Source: Pseudeuparius sepicola | Lineage: Eukaryota; Arthropoda; Insecta; Coleoptera; Anthribidae | Direction: 5' to 3' | Assembly (NCBI GenBank): GCA_963920635.1 | Contig: OY987300.1 | Span: 57,557,415 to 57,621,414, forward strand | Length of the DNA: 64,000 nucleotides | Shown here: in pieces, positions 12,765-22,006 of the stretch | Layout of the letters: each line of letters opens with the position of its first letter | How positions within the stretch are numbered: the first letter of the stretch is position 1 | Position numbers and translations under genes: made by a program | Notes under the pieces: generated by a model | Databases searched by the model: none | Seen by the model: the letters and a program-made list of their open reading frames with translations, nothing else | What the model was told of the DNA's origin: nothing

Positions 12765-12992
12765 AGTAGAACTGCTTCAAAACCTCATGAGCTATGACCT
12801 TGACTGAGCAATTTACCAAGGTTTTTAGCAAGGCTAAAAATATTCGAGATATACCTACCTGTGCACATCAATGACGAAGTTACATATATGTCCAATATTT
12901 TCAGTCTTGGTAGTAATGTTTCGCAATTATCGTCTTTTTCGAAAATTGCTCAGTCAAGGTCGCAGCTCATGAGGTTTCAGCTCTACCTAGCA
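12765..12992. mobile_element. Short inverted-repeat (foldback) element
   Basis: AACCTCATGAGCTATGACC followed by TTGACTGAGCAATTT at about 12780-12815 is matched in reverse complement by AAATTGCTCAGTCAAGG and CAGCTCATGAGGTTT at about 12944-12980. Arms are about 45 bp with a few mismatches around a loop of about 130 bp. No coding capacity. Confidence 0.7.
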
Positions 12993-13129
12993 ACTACTTT
13001 CGCACCAAGCAACCAAACTAACAGGGCACCTCGTACATTTGACCTAGACGCTTTCAAGCGTTCTGAGAGAATAGGTACGGCTGTGGGCAATTTGAACTTG
13101 CAAATTTGCGATGTCTTGGGGGTTTCTGA

Positions 13130-14330
13130 CAGTGGCGTAGCTATCATATAGCGGGAGTAAGCAACGCTTACGGGCCCAAGGCCCGTAAAGGGGCCCATAC
13201 CAAGTTAAATAATAAAACTAAAACCAAAATCTGGCAAAGCAAGCTAAGCCCAAATGATTGAAATATCTATATTCATGTTTTCATGTGCATGTCAACAACT
13301 AGCAAGTCTGTCGGCTGTCGGGCTTACTAAATAAGAGGGAGCGCTGGCGTCGTCACTGCGCATCATCAAGAACCGGTTCAACTGGTTTTATTATTTCAGT
13401 CCGTGGTTGTCAAAAAGCATTTTGATGATTTGGCGGTGGATCATCGTTTTAAAACGTGAAGATAGTTTTAGGGTCTCTGTAATTTTTTATACATTGAATG
13501 TTGTAAATAAGGAGCTGCTCAACAGATTTAAAACCTTTGATTCTATCGCAGAACGTTACGTTCTAATTCCCAAGACTTTTCTGAACATGACTGAAAACGA
13601 GGCAATAGAAAGTTCACGAGAACTATCCAGCAAGTATCCAGAATTGCTATCGGAAAAATTTACTATGCAGTTTATCAACTTGATCTCAATTGTGAAAGAT
13701 GAATCTAATGAAAACATGCCAGTTAATGCATTTGTGGAAAAAGTGTTAATAGAGAAATATGCAGTACTACAAAGTGACTTATCTGAAGTTTTGTTATGAT
13801 ATCTTTTATTTTTAACATATTACCAGTTTCAGTGGCTACAGCCGAGAGATCATTTAGTAAGCTTAAAATGATAAAAGCTTACCTCCGAAATGCAATGTCA
13901 CAAACTCGTTTGCATGATCTATCGATTTTAGCCATCGAACACCAGGCGGCCTTAAAAATGAATGTGCAACGTCTAGTCAATACTTTTGCAGAAACGAAAG
14001 CTCGTAAGCGAAATTTCTAGATTTGATCCTGATTCTTTTTTTATTGCAATAAAATATATAGGTATGGGTAAATAAGTAGTTACCCAAATATGACTATTTT
14101 TTAAACAAGCTGTTCCTTACGTTGACTGAAGCTTTTAGTGTCTTTTGATCCTGTAAGTAAAATTAGTTGCTTTCAAATAAGCTGTGCTGTTGTTTATGGA
14201 ATAAACTGATTTTTCCAAAATTTGAGTTGTATTGTTTTTTTCTGTTTAGAATTTTGTTTGGGGTTTGCCGTTTGTGGGGGGCCATGGGATTATTTGCTTA
14301 CGGGCCCGATAAAGTCTTGCTACGCCACTG
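13130..14330 (+). mobile_element. Non-autonomous hAT element with intact TIRs and 8-bp TSD
   Basis: The left terminus CAGTGGCGTAGC (from 13130) and right terminus GCTACGCCACTG (to 14330) are perfect inverted repeats. The element is flanked on both sides by the same 8 bp, GTTTCTGA (13122-13129 and 14331-14338). An 8-bp duplication with CAGTG-type ends is diagnostic of hAT transposons. Subterminal GGGCCC-rich blocks occur just inside both ends. At 1201 bp it retains only the 3' part of a transposase gene, so it is an internal-deletion derivative that would need transposase supplied in trans. Confidence 0.92.
13407..14020 (+). pseudogene. hAT transposase 3' fragment, frameshifted
   Basis: Two ORFs inside the hAT element meet at 13796-13799, where the first stops and the second starts in another frame (ATGA). 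The upstream part (13407-13799) resembles the region before the dimerisation domain. The downstream part (13796-14020, 74 aa) has the hAT C-terminal signature LPVSVATAERSFSKLK followed by YLRNAMSQTRLHDLSILAIE. The N-terminal zinc finger and most of the catalytic RNase-H-like domain are missing. I read this as one transposase broken by a small indel, without activity. Confidence 0.75.
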
Positions 14331-14338
14331 GTTTCTGA

Positions 14339-15146
14339 GGGCCATCCGGCTACAGTTTGTTCAGCGAATGTTCGGCCCTCGGCCCTACGTCACAACTCCC
14401 GTCCTTGTCTGACTCGTGAATATACGACCAATATCCATCGAATGTTTACGAGTTTAACCTAAAAGTAAACAAATTTGACAGAGAGTCCAACGGTGATGAC
14501 AGATTTATAACTTATTGTATGGACAGTAGTATAGTAGTTCACTTCTATACTTGTACATTTGTATACTTATTGTCAACTTCAATGCATGTTTGTCACACAT
14601 GCTACTATACAATGTAAAGATATGATCATTTGCGGAACTAGGTAATTTTGAAGAAACTTGCGCCGATGCACGGGGCCGGCTGATGGTCGATGTGATAGGC
14701 GATATATAAAAAAGGAGAAATATGTTCCTTTCCTATATAATGTGTAATTGAACAGCTCGTAAATGCACAACAAACCGTATTAAAAATTGTGTGCTTTGAT
14801 CGCACAACCGACAAAAACAAACTTTGAAAGGAATTACAACTAAATTTAAACAATTTTTGTCACCCGATGACGCGTATATCCGAAGAATCCAAAACGTCAA
14901 GAATGCGCGTGAGCTTATCTTATAAGTTATAGTATCATTTTTATCAAATATGGTGGCGTCAAAAAGGTGTTTCTAGAGAGGTGCATTAAAAACCTCTTTT
15001 TAAAAATTAAATTAAGTATAGGAAAACTGAGTGGGCTCTGGCAGTTTCAAATAGCACAAAGAAATTATGGATGTATTAGACCTCTTTATTTCATCTAAAT
15101 TTTCATTAAGAAAAGAACGCTGTCAATTACCTTATAATAACTACTA
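14339..15146. other. Non-coding stretch
   Basis: AT-rich, no recognisable gene. The minus-strand ORFs at 14579-14853 overlap in two frames and have no domain. Confidence 0.4.
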
Positions 15147-15476
15147 TACAGGGTGTCCCATTTCCGATAATTTCGGATATTTTTAGAGATAGGGAGTTGC
15201 TGTTTTCGATACACTGGTGTCCTTTTTCATAAAAAGGAAGGCCTCGTCAACAGAATTTTCATAGTCTCCTTAGTTTTGAGATACAGGGTATTTTTTAAAA
15301 TTTGCCATTTTCAGGCTTATCCGTTATATCCCAACTTGTTGATATGGTAAAAACAATCCTTATAGATTTTTAAGGTAGAATCCAGTGGATTAAGCGGTTT
15401 TTTTCTAGGAGGTAAGAATTTTATAATGTAAATATAAATATAACCTGACAAAAGTATGAAGAAGGGACACCCTGTA
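15147..15476. mobile_element. MITE with CAGGGTGTCCC TIRs and TA target
   Basis: It begins TACAGGGTGTCCCATTTCC and ends GAAGGGACACCCTGTA. The outer 13 bp are inverted repeats and both ends carry TA. It is about 330 bp with no coding capacity. Termini match the foldback at 5400-6547, but the interior differs. Confidence 0.8.
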
Positions 15477-15926
15477 CAATAAGCTCTATCCCTTCAGGCG
15501 CAACATTGTTATGTAGCTGAATAGCTACATGTATATCAGACCACTTGCTTCTTTTGCCCATTTTTGTCCTTCTATTTATTGATTCTTCTGCTCTCCGTTT
15601 GCCCAAATTTTCTGAATGTACATGCAGATTCAGTTAAATTTTTGAGTTAGGTGATTTAAACAAAACACTCAGTTTAGATAAAATTAGTATCAATATACAG
15701 CGCGTATGCTCAATAATGAGTTAATTCCCTCTTACAAAATATTCTCTTTCCGGAAGTACTCAAACGAATTGCTATCTAGTCTCTTTTGAGTACATTTCAC
15801 GGAATGAAAACAAAAAATTAGTGCGTTTTTTACCACACGGTTTCGCGTCGGCTGTATTATGTGGTTGACTCTGCATTTGCGTGTTTGCCCGCATCGTTTA
15901 TTTGCGCATTGAATAAGAGCCTATCG

Positions 15927-15967
15927 CCATGGCTTCGATTGCCTATCTTAGGCAATCGAAGCCATGG
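15927..15967. other. Perfect 18-bp-arm hairpin
   Basis: CCATGGCTTCGATTGCCT at 15927-15944 is followed by a 5-nt spacer and its exact reverse complement at 15950-15967. It lies 145 bp upstream of the errantivirus. Not explained by any recognised element. Confidence 0.85.
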
Positions 15968-16107
15968 AATCAGTTGTTTATCGAACGTGTTGCGCGACGG
16001 AGCTTATCAGTTTGTGTGACGTGTGACCCGACCGCGTGGCGCGTATAATAGTTATAAAGGTGATTCTATACCGACCGCTAGTGCAAAAATGGTGTTATGT
16101 AAAGTAA

Positions 16108-16111
16108 AATT
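16108..16111. repeat. Errantivirus target-site duplication, left (AATT)
   Basis: AATT directly precedes the 5' LTR. The same 4 bp follow the 3' LTR at 23839-23842, the duplication size usual for Gypsy-group elements. Confidence 0.9.
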
Positions 16112-16310
16112 AGTTATCTAGGCAGAAATTCATGCATCATCAAGAAAACTGTAGAAGCTCCAGAACCGTCTCGTCTCCTGCAAACTCAGCAATCCGAAAT
16201 CTTATATATTTATTGTATCACAAAGCGCGTTCAGATTAAGACCGATCTTTGTCAAAAGCTTTTCGAATAAAGTTTTTTAAAAGCCTACTGCTGTGGCCAA
16301 TCATTTAATT
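16112..16310 (+). repeat. 5' LTR (199 bp)
   Basis: Starts AGTTATCTAGG and ends CATTTAATT. It matches 23640-23838 throughout by eye. A polyadenylation signal AATAAA lies at 16266-16271. At 199 bp it is short for an errantivirus LTR. Confidence 0.95.
16266..16271 (+). terminator. AATAAA polyadenylation signal in 5' LTR
   Basis: Same position within the LTR as 23794-23799, the copy that would act on the full-length transcript. Its place about 40 bp before the LTR end fits a very short U5. Confidence 0.6.
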
Positions 16311-16326
16311 GGCGCAGTCGGTAGGA
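16310..16326 (+). promoter_or_regulatory. Primer binding site, tRNA-Ser type
   Basis: TGGCGCAGTCGGTAGGA begins on the last base of the LTR. It complements the conserved insect tRNA-Ser 3' end (CCTACCGACTGCG plus CCA) as I know it, the primer used by the 17.6/297 group. The match holds for 17 nt and then breaks. Confidence 0.88.
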
Positions 16327-16530
16327 CGTATCGCGGAAAATCGCAGAAGTTTGCGATTCGGGCAAGCCTTGCAGTCGCCGAAACTCGCGTTTTTCCTTCG
16401 GGTTCCGATTAAGCGGTTCGTCCTGCAACATCGTCTCCACCGTTAGACGACTCGGGCCAAGCAGCAACTGGGCTTCAACCAGGAGGGCAAGGACTGAGGT
16501 TCCGAAGAAGAAAAGGGCTAGCTACCAACG

Positions 16531-16532
16531 GT
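16531..16532 (+). other. Candidate splice donor in the leader for env mRNA
   Basis: AACG followed by GTAAGAG fits the donor consensus. No ATG occurs between the 5' LTR and this point. With the acceptor at 21918-21919, an intron of about 5.4 kb would remove gag and most of pol. Errantivirus env is known to be expressed from a spliced RNA; these exact sites are my inference. Confidence 0.55.
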
Positions 16533-16703
16533 AAGAGCCATTTCCCTTCGTTGAACTATCCTATACTCTCTGCTGGGGCAAAGACTTAATCTCACTAGGT
16601 TAAGAATTCAAATTCGAAAAACGATTTTTCACATTTTCAAATTTTGATTTTCTTTTAGAAAAACTTAATTTTAAGTAATTTTAGTAGCAAAAATTTAATT
16701 TTT

Positions 16704-18152
16704 ATGAGTAATTCAGAAAGTGAAGAGGAGAACGAAAACGTAGGAAGGTTAGGTATCGATCACGATACAGATCTAGCAATTTTAGTTGATTTGTTTGGGC
16801 AAGTAAATCTTTCTACAATGAACAACCAGCAACAAAACCAAAATCAAAATGTTAATTATCAATTACTACGCATGTATATTGAAAATATACCTCAATTTTC
16901 TGGTGATGTACATACTCTCGAAATTTTTATTGACAGTTGTAATTATCTTGTACAAACTTATACAAACCGAGCGATTCCCAACGATCCAATAAACAAATTT
17001 TTAATTCGTGCAATAATCGGAAAACTCGCTGGTAGGGCACTAACATTAATAGGGACAAGAACAGAACTTCAGACATGGGATGAAATTCGCAATGCTTTAC
17101 GCTTAACTTTTGGAGATAATAGAAACATCGACTGTCTTGTTCAAGATTTGATAGTTTTACGACCGTTAAAAAATGAATCCCCTGTAAATTTCGGATCTAG
17201 GATCCAAGATGCACATAGCTTAATTATTTCCAAATTAAATTCTAGCGACTTAGCACCAAATATGAAACAGTTACAATTGAATAATTATAAACAACTAGCT
17301 TTAAAGACGTTTATAAGAGGTCTCACCGGCAGACTACAAGACATTGTGCGTATTAAAGACCCTGATAGTCTCGAAAATGCTATCGCGTTAGTAATTGAAG
17401 AACAAAATTTTCTCTATGCTCAAAATCGCCTTTTCTCCTCAATTCAACCTCAAAATAATATCCAAAAAATTCAAAGACCAATTCAGACGCAAAACTATCC
17501 CCAAAATATCCCAAAACCTAATTTTTTCAATCCTCAGATGCAATTCCCAAATACCCCAAGGACAAACTTTTTCCAAAACCAACAAATGACAAAAATATTA
17601 CCACAACATGTCCAACCCCAAAGATTTCCACAAAATAACCAATTTCCCAGAGGTCCTATAAACATGCCCCAACCAAGACAACTACAACAAAAGTATTTTA
17701 CAAACCAACAAGTTTTCGGGTCAAAACAACCCCAAACCAACGTATTTAAATCAACCGGACGAACAACTAATGACAAACCAACCCCTATGTCAGTAAACGC
17801 GACAATACCAAGTTTACGCCAACAAGTACCGCAACGTGTACCGAACTACTTCCAAAGTTCAGGTCCCAGAAACTTTATATCGGAAGAACTATATAATATA
17901 GAAGACGACAACCCAATTTACGACCCCCAAAATTTATTTGTCGACGAAGAGAATTCATATTATTATATCCCTGAAGAATATAACCAAAATTCAAATCAAA
18001 ATCTTTTTGAACATGACTATTCAAACCTCTATAATACGGAATATGAAAGTTATACTAGTTTACCAGAAAATTCAGAACATCTAGAGGAAATAAAAAATGA
18101 AAATTCAAATGAAAATTTTCAGGAAACCAATGTCGTAGACAAAAGAAAATGA
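16704..18152 (+). CDS. gag: Errantivirus Gag polyprotein (482 aa)
   Basis: Gag would form the capsid and package the element RNA. Residues about 50-235 form the helical capsid-like region with the Gypsy-type IPQFSGD motif near residue 60. The following third (about 250-380) is rich in Asn, Gln and Pro with scattered Arg/Lys and may bind nucleic acid. The C-terminal 90 residues are acidic. No CCHC zinc knuckle is visible, as in other errantivirus Gags. The ATG at 16704 is the first in the ORF and is followed by an acidic N-terminus. The stop at 18150-18152 overlaps the pol ATG (ATGA). The frame is intact. Confidence 0.92.
   Translation: MSNSESEEENENVGRLGIDHDTDLAILVDLFGQVNLSTMNNQQQNQNQNVNYQLLRMYIENIPQFSGDVHTLEIFIDSCNYLVQTYTNRAIPNDPINKFLIRAIIGKLAGRALTLIGTRTELQTWDEIRNALRLTFGDNRNIDCLVQDLIVLRPLKNESPVNFGSRIQDAHSLIISKLNSSDLAPNMKQLQLNNYKQLALKTFIRGLTGRLQDIVRIKDPDSLENAIALVIEEQNFLYAQNRLFSSIQPQNNIQKIQRPIQTQNYPQNIPKPNFFNPQMQFPNTPRTNFFQNQQMTKILPQHVQPQRFPQNNQFPRGPINMPQPRQLQQKYFTNQQVFGSKQPQTNVFKSTGRTTNDKPTPMSVNATIPSLRQQVPQRVPNYFQSSGPRNFISEELYNIEDDNPIYDPQNLFVDEENSYYYIPEEYNQNSNQNLFEHDYSNLYNTEYESYTSLPENSEHLEEIKNENSNENFQETNVVDKRK
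18113..18119 (+). other. -1 ribosomal frameshift heptamer AAATTTT
   Basis: In the gag frame the bases read A AAT TTT, the X XXY YYZ pattern for -1 slippage. The pol frame is blocked by TGA at 18110-18112, immediately upstream, and is open from 18113 onward. The heptamer is therefore placed at the very start of the gag/pol overlap. Slippage here would give a Gag-Pol fusion lacking only about the last dozen Gag residues. Confidence 0.75.
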
Positions 18153-21100
18153 CAATAATTGATCTTAATAACATTCATACTAATATCTTACCCTATATTG
18201 AGACTTATAACCCGAAATTTAAATTCTTAATTGATACGGGAGCTTCAAAATCAATAATAAATCCTTGTTTTGCAGAAAAATATTTCCCTAATACAATCTA
18301 TCATGAAGACTTTCAAATAAAAACGTGTAACGGTACAAATAAATGTAGATTCAAAGCTGACATACCAATAAATGAACTTTTAGGTTTAAACGATCAGATT
18401 ACTTTCCACTTGTTTCAATTTCATGATTTTTTTGATGGATTACTAGGCTTCGAAGATATAAAAAGACTAAAGTTAATACCCGATTTTGACAAAAATATTC
18501 TCTATAACGAAAATATCTGTATTAATATTTTTTATAGACACAATCAACAATCTAACTTATTTTCTATACAAGTCAACCCTCACGAAACATGTAAAGCGAA
18601 AATACCTGTTTCTGTAAATTCAGGAGATATCTATTTTCCAAGAAAAGACATTTCAAGAAATTGTTTTATTCCGGAAATTCTAACCACTGCTAAGAATGGT
18701 TATGCTATTGTCGAAATTCAAAATCATTCAGACGAAACAAAAGTCTTATCTCTAAATAAACCATTCACTACAGCTAGTTTTCAAGAAATCAATAATGATT
18801 ACTCTCTTTTTAATATCGAACAAATTTTTTATAACAAAAAAAGCAAATCTAAACAAAAATATGATGTGAAAAATATAATACGATCCGATCATCTTAATTC
18901 TGAAGAGAAAGAAAAAATTTTTAAAATCTGTCAAGAATTTTCAGATTTATTTTATAATACAGGAGAAAAACTTTCATTTACGAACAGAGTAAAACACGAA
19001 ATAAAAACCACCGACGAGGTCCCTGTTCACACAAAGTCTTATAGGTATCCTTATGCCTTAAAAAATGAAGTTCAAAGACAAATAAGAAAAATGTTAGATG
19101 ACGAAATCATTAGACCTTCTTCAAGTCCATGGTCTTCACCAATCTGGATTGTCCCCAAGAAATCGGATGCCTCCGGACAAAAAAGGTGGCGTATAGTAGT
19201 CGATTACAGGAAAATCAATGAAAAAACTATTGATGACCGATATCCAATTCCCAACATTAATGAAATTTTAGACAAGTTAGGCCGATGTACTTATTTTACT
19301 ACCCTTGATCTAGCTTCCGGCTTTCACCAAATAGAGATGCACCCCCAAAGTATAGAAAAAACAGCTTTTAGTGTAGACAACGGTCATTACGAATATAATA
19401 GAATGCCATTTGGCCTAAAAAATGCGCCAGCCACATTTCAGCGTGTTATGGACGACATTCTAAGAGAACTCCAAGGAAAAGTTTGTTTAGTTTACATTGA
19501 TGACATCATAATATTTTCATCATCATTAGAAGAACATATTTCCAATCTCAAACTAGTTTTCAAAAAATTACGTGAATACAATCTTAAGATACAATTAGAT
19601 AAGTGTGAATTCCTCCGCAAGGAAGTAGAATTCTTAGGACATATAATAACACCAGGCGGAATCAAACCAAACATAAAAAAAATTCAGGCTATTCAAAAGT
19701 TTCCAATTCCTAAAACGGCAAAAGAAATAAAATCATTCCTAGGCTTAGTAGGTTATTATCGAAAATTTATAAAAGACTTTGCAAAAATCACAAAACCTTT
19801 CACCAAATGTTTAAAAAAGGGAGAAAAGGTCATTCACAATGAATCTTTTATTAATGCTTTCGAGTTGTGCAAAAATATACTCACGAATGACCCAATTTTA
19901 CAATATCCAGATTTTTCTAAGCCATTTAACTTGACGACAGACGCCTCAAACTACGCTATAGGTGCAGTATTATCGCAAGGTACTGTAGGCCAAGATCTTC
20001 CAGTGGCATATGCTTCTCGTACACTTAATCCCGCAGAATGCAACTATTCAACTATCGAAAAGGAATTGTTAGCAATTGTCTGGGCCACAAATTACTTTAG
20101 ACCTTATCTGTTTGGACACAAATTTAAAATCATCACTGACCACAAACCCCTTCAATGGCTATTTTCCCTTAAAGACCCCAGTTCACGTCTCGTTCGTTGG
20201 AGACTCAAACTTGAGGAATATCAATACGAAATAGTATATAAAAAAGGAAAATCAAATACCAACGCGGATGCACTCTCTCGAGTAGAAATAAATGCACTAG
20301 AAAATTCTTTAGAAAACGAATCAATAATAGCCAATTTAGGTGATTCAGATGACGAAATTATTACCTTTTTAGAAAATTTAGATGAAGGAAACCTTCCGGA
20401 AATCTCAAGCGAAGATGTAAATGAAATTTTAGGAATTACCCCTAACGAAAAACCTGTTGAAAAACCAAAAATTAATATTATTTCCGATATACTTATCAAA
20501 CCGGCATTCAATGTCCAAGAAAACGCTCCGAGAAATAATATAAACGAAACTGTCCATACAGCAGTCGAAGATCCTGTTTTACTAATGCCAATAACAGAAA
20601 AATCGGTAAACTCGTACAAAAATCAAATAATTGTTTCTTCTAACAACAAGACACAACATAAATATGTAATTCGAAACAAACCATTTAACGAAAATAAACG
20701 ATTAACGGTATCTTTACCTCTCCAAAATTTCGAAAGTGAAACAATAGCTTTTATAAAAGAATACGTAGAAGATAAAAAGGTTTACTGTGTATATTTTAAA
20801 ACTCCTAATATAATCCCAGAATTTTGCAACATTATCCAAAAGACATTCCAAAATTCTTCTTTTAAACTAATACAAAGTTCAACCTATTTAGAAGATATTT
20901 ATACTTTTGACGAACAACAAGAAAAACTAAAATATTATCATGAAGGTAAAGTTTGCCACAGAGGTATCAATGAAATGGAAAATTCCCTAAAACGAAGATA
21001 TTACTGGCCAAAACAAAAAACTGATATAGAAAAATACGTAAATAATTGTGAAATTTGTCAGTTAGCTAAATACGACAGAAAACCCGCAGAAATAAAATTT

Positions 21101-22006
21101 AATTTGACGCCCACTAGTACCAAACCTTTTGAAGTCATACATGTTGACACTTTCCAAATAGAAAACAATAAATTTTTAACAATAATAGATTCATTCTCTC
21201 GTTATGCACAAGCATACAAAATAAGTGGAGCTTCAGCTATAAACACCATTGATTGTTTCTTACAATTCGCAACACATCATGGTCTACCAAGAACCATTGT
21301 ATCTGACAATGGATCAGAATTTAATAATACAACCGTAAAAGATTTTGTAAAACTTCACAAAATTAATATTCATTTTATTACTCCTAATAATTCTAATAGC
21401 AACAGTTTAGTTGAACGTTTACACTCTACATTAATTGAACACATAAGATGTTTAAGATTAACTGATAAAGACAGTCGAATCGACAAACTCATGCTCTACG
21501 CAATTTTGGCATATAATAATACAGTTCATTCAGTAACAAAACAAACTCCATATAACATTGTTAGTGGACATACCGATAGTTTTGATGCTTTCGATACTAC
21601 TTCTGAAATAATTATAAATGAATATGTTAACGAACATAAAAATAGAACACGTCTACTTTATGACAAAATTCATGAAATCAATCAATCTACAAAGGAAAAA
21701 ATCATTCAAAAAAGAAACCAAAATCGCGAAGATCCTATAGAATATAATGAAAATGAATACGCTTACGAAAGAGTTCAAAACCGTTCAAAAATAAAACCCC
21801 GTTTTAAAAAGGTAATCGTTCAGAAAAACTTAGGTATAAAAGCGAAATTACCACGCAAAATAATTCACAAAAAGAATTTAAAAAGACCAAGAAAACTGAC
21901 AGAAAAATCTTTATTACAGGACAGACATTCAGACAGACATGAGAAACCACCTGATGATCCTGATATCCCTGATCCTGATATCCCAGGTCCAAGTACAGGA
22001 AATTAA
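18149..22006 (+). CDS. pol: Errantivirus Pol polyprotein: protease, RT, RNase H, integrase
   Basis: Pol copies the RNA and integrates the DNA. Residues are counted from the ATG at 18149; in life the protein is probably made as Gag-Pol by -1 frameshifting. Aspartic protease: DTGAS at 29-33. Reverse transcriptase: catalytic Asp 387 in LDLASGF and YIDD at 449-452. RNase H: TTDAS with Asp 598. Integrase: zinc-binding H931, H937, C967, C970, then the D,D35E triad D1000, D1053, E1089. The C-terminus is basic, with a weak SKIKPRFKKV stretch in place of a clear GPY/F motif and no chromodomain. All catalytic residues are present and the frame is unbroken. The 3' end overlaps env by 68 nt. Confidence 0.95.
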   Translation: MTIIDLNNIHTNILPYIETYNPKFKFLIDTGASKSIINPCFAEKYFPNTIYHEDFQIKTCNGTNKCRFKADIPINELLGLNDQITFHLFQFHDFFDGLLGFEDIKRLKLIPDFDKNILYNENICINIFYRHNQQSNLFSIQVNPHETCKAKIPVSVNSGDIYFPRKDISRNCFIPEILTTAKNGYAIVEIQNHSDETKVLSLNKPFTTASFQEINNDYSLFNIEQIFYNKKSKSKQKYDVKNIIRSDHLNSEEKEKIFKICQEFSDLFYNTGEKLSFTNRVKHEIKTTDEVPVHTKSYRYPYALKNEVQRQIRKMLDDEIIRPSSSPWSSPIWIVPKKSDASGQKRWRIVVDYRKINEKTIDDRYPIPNINEILDKLGRCTYFTTLDLASGFHQIEMHPQSIEKTAFSVDNGHYEYNRMPFGLKNAPATFQRVMDDILRELQGKVCLVYIDDIIIFSSSLEEHISNLKLVFKKLREYNLKIQLDKCEFLRKEVEFLGHIITPGGIKPNIKKIQAIQKFPIPKTAKEIKSFLGLVGYYRKFIKDFAKITKPFTKCLKKGEKVIHNESFINAFELCKNILTNDPILQYPDFSKPFNLTTDASNYAIGAVLSQGTVGQDLPVAYASRTLNPAECNYSTIEKELLAIVWATNYFRPYLFGHKFKIITDHKPLQWLFSLKDPSSRLVRWRLKLEEYQYEIVYKKGKSNTNADALSRVEINALENSLENESIIANLGDSDDEIITFLENLDEGNLPEISSEDVNEILGITPNEKPVEKPKINIISDILIKPAFNVQENAPRNNINETVHTAVEDPVLLMPITEKSVNSYKNQIIVSSNNKTQHKYVIRNKPFNENKRLTVSLPLQNFESETIAFIKEYVEDKKVYCVYFKTPNIIPEFCNIIQKTFQNSSFKLIQSSTYLEDIYTFDEQQEKLKYYHEGKVCHRGINEMENSLKRRYYWPKQKTDIEKYVNNCEICQLAKYDRKPAEIKFNLTPTSTKPFEVIHVDTFQIENNKFLTIIDSFSRYAQAYKISGASAINTIDCFLQFATHHGLPRTIVSDNGSEFNNTTVKDFVKLHKINIHFITPNNSNSNSLVERLHSTLIEHIRCLRLTDKDSRIDKLMLYAILAYNNTVHSVTKQTPYNIVSGHTDSFDAFDTTSEIIINEYVNEHKNRTRLLYDKIHEINQSTKEKIIQKRNQNREDPIEYNENEYAYERVQNRSKIKPRFKKVIVQKNLGIKAKLPRKIIHKKNLKRPRKLTEKSLLQDRHSDRHEKPPDDPDIPDPDIPGPSTGN
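21918..21919 (+). other. Candidate splice acceptor for env mRNA
   Basis: TCTTTATTACAG followed by GACAG is a good acceptor inside the 3' end of pol. The env ATG at 21939 is the first ATG after it, 19 nt downstream. Paired with the donor at 16530/16531 it would make env the first cistron of a subgenomic RNA. Inferred, not shown. Confidence 0.55.

Noticed and set aside
16260..16467. Minus-strand ORF over the 5' LTR and leader
   Set aside because: It crosses the LTR, primer binding site and leader; no domain and wrong strand for the element.
20221..20619. 132-residue minus-strand ORF within pol
   Set aside because: Antisense shadow of the RNase H-integrase linker; no motif.
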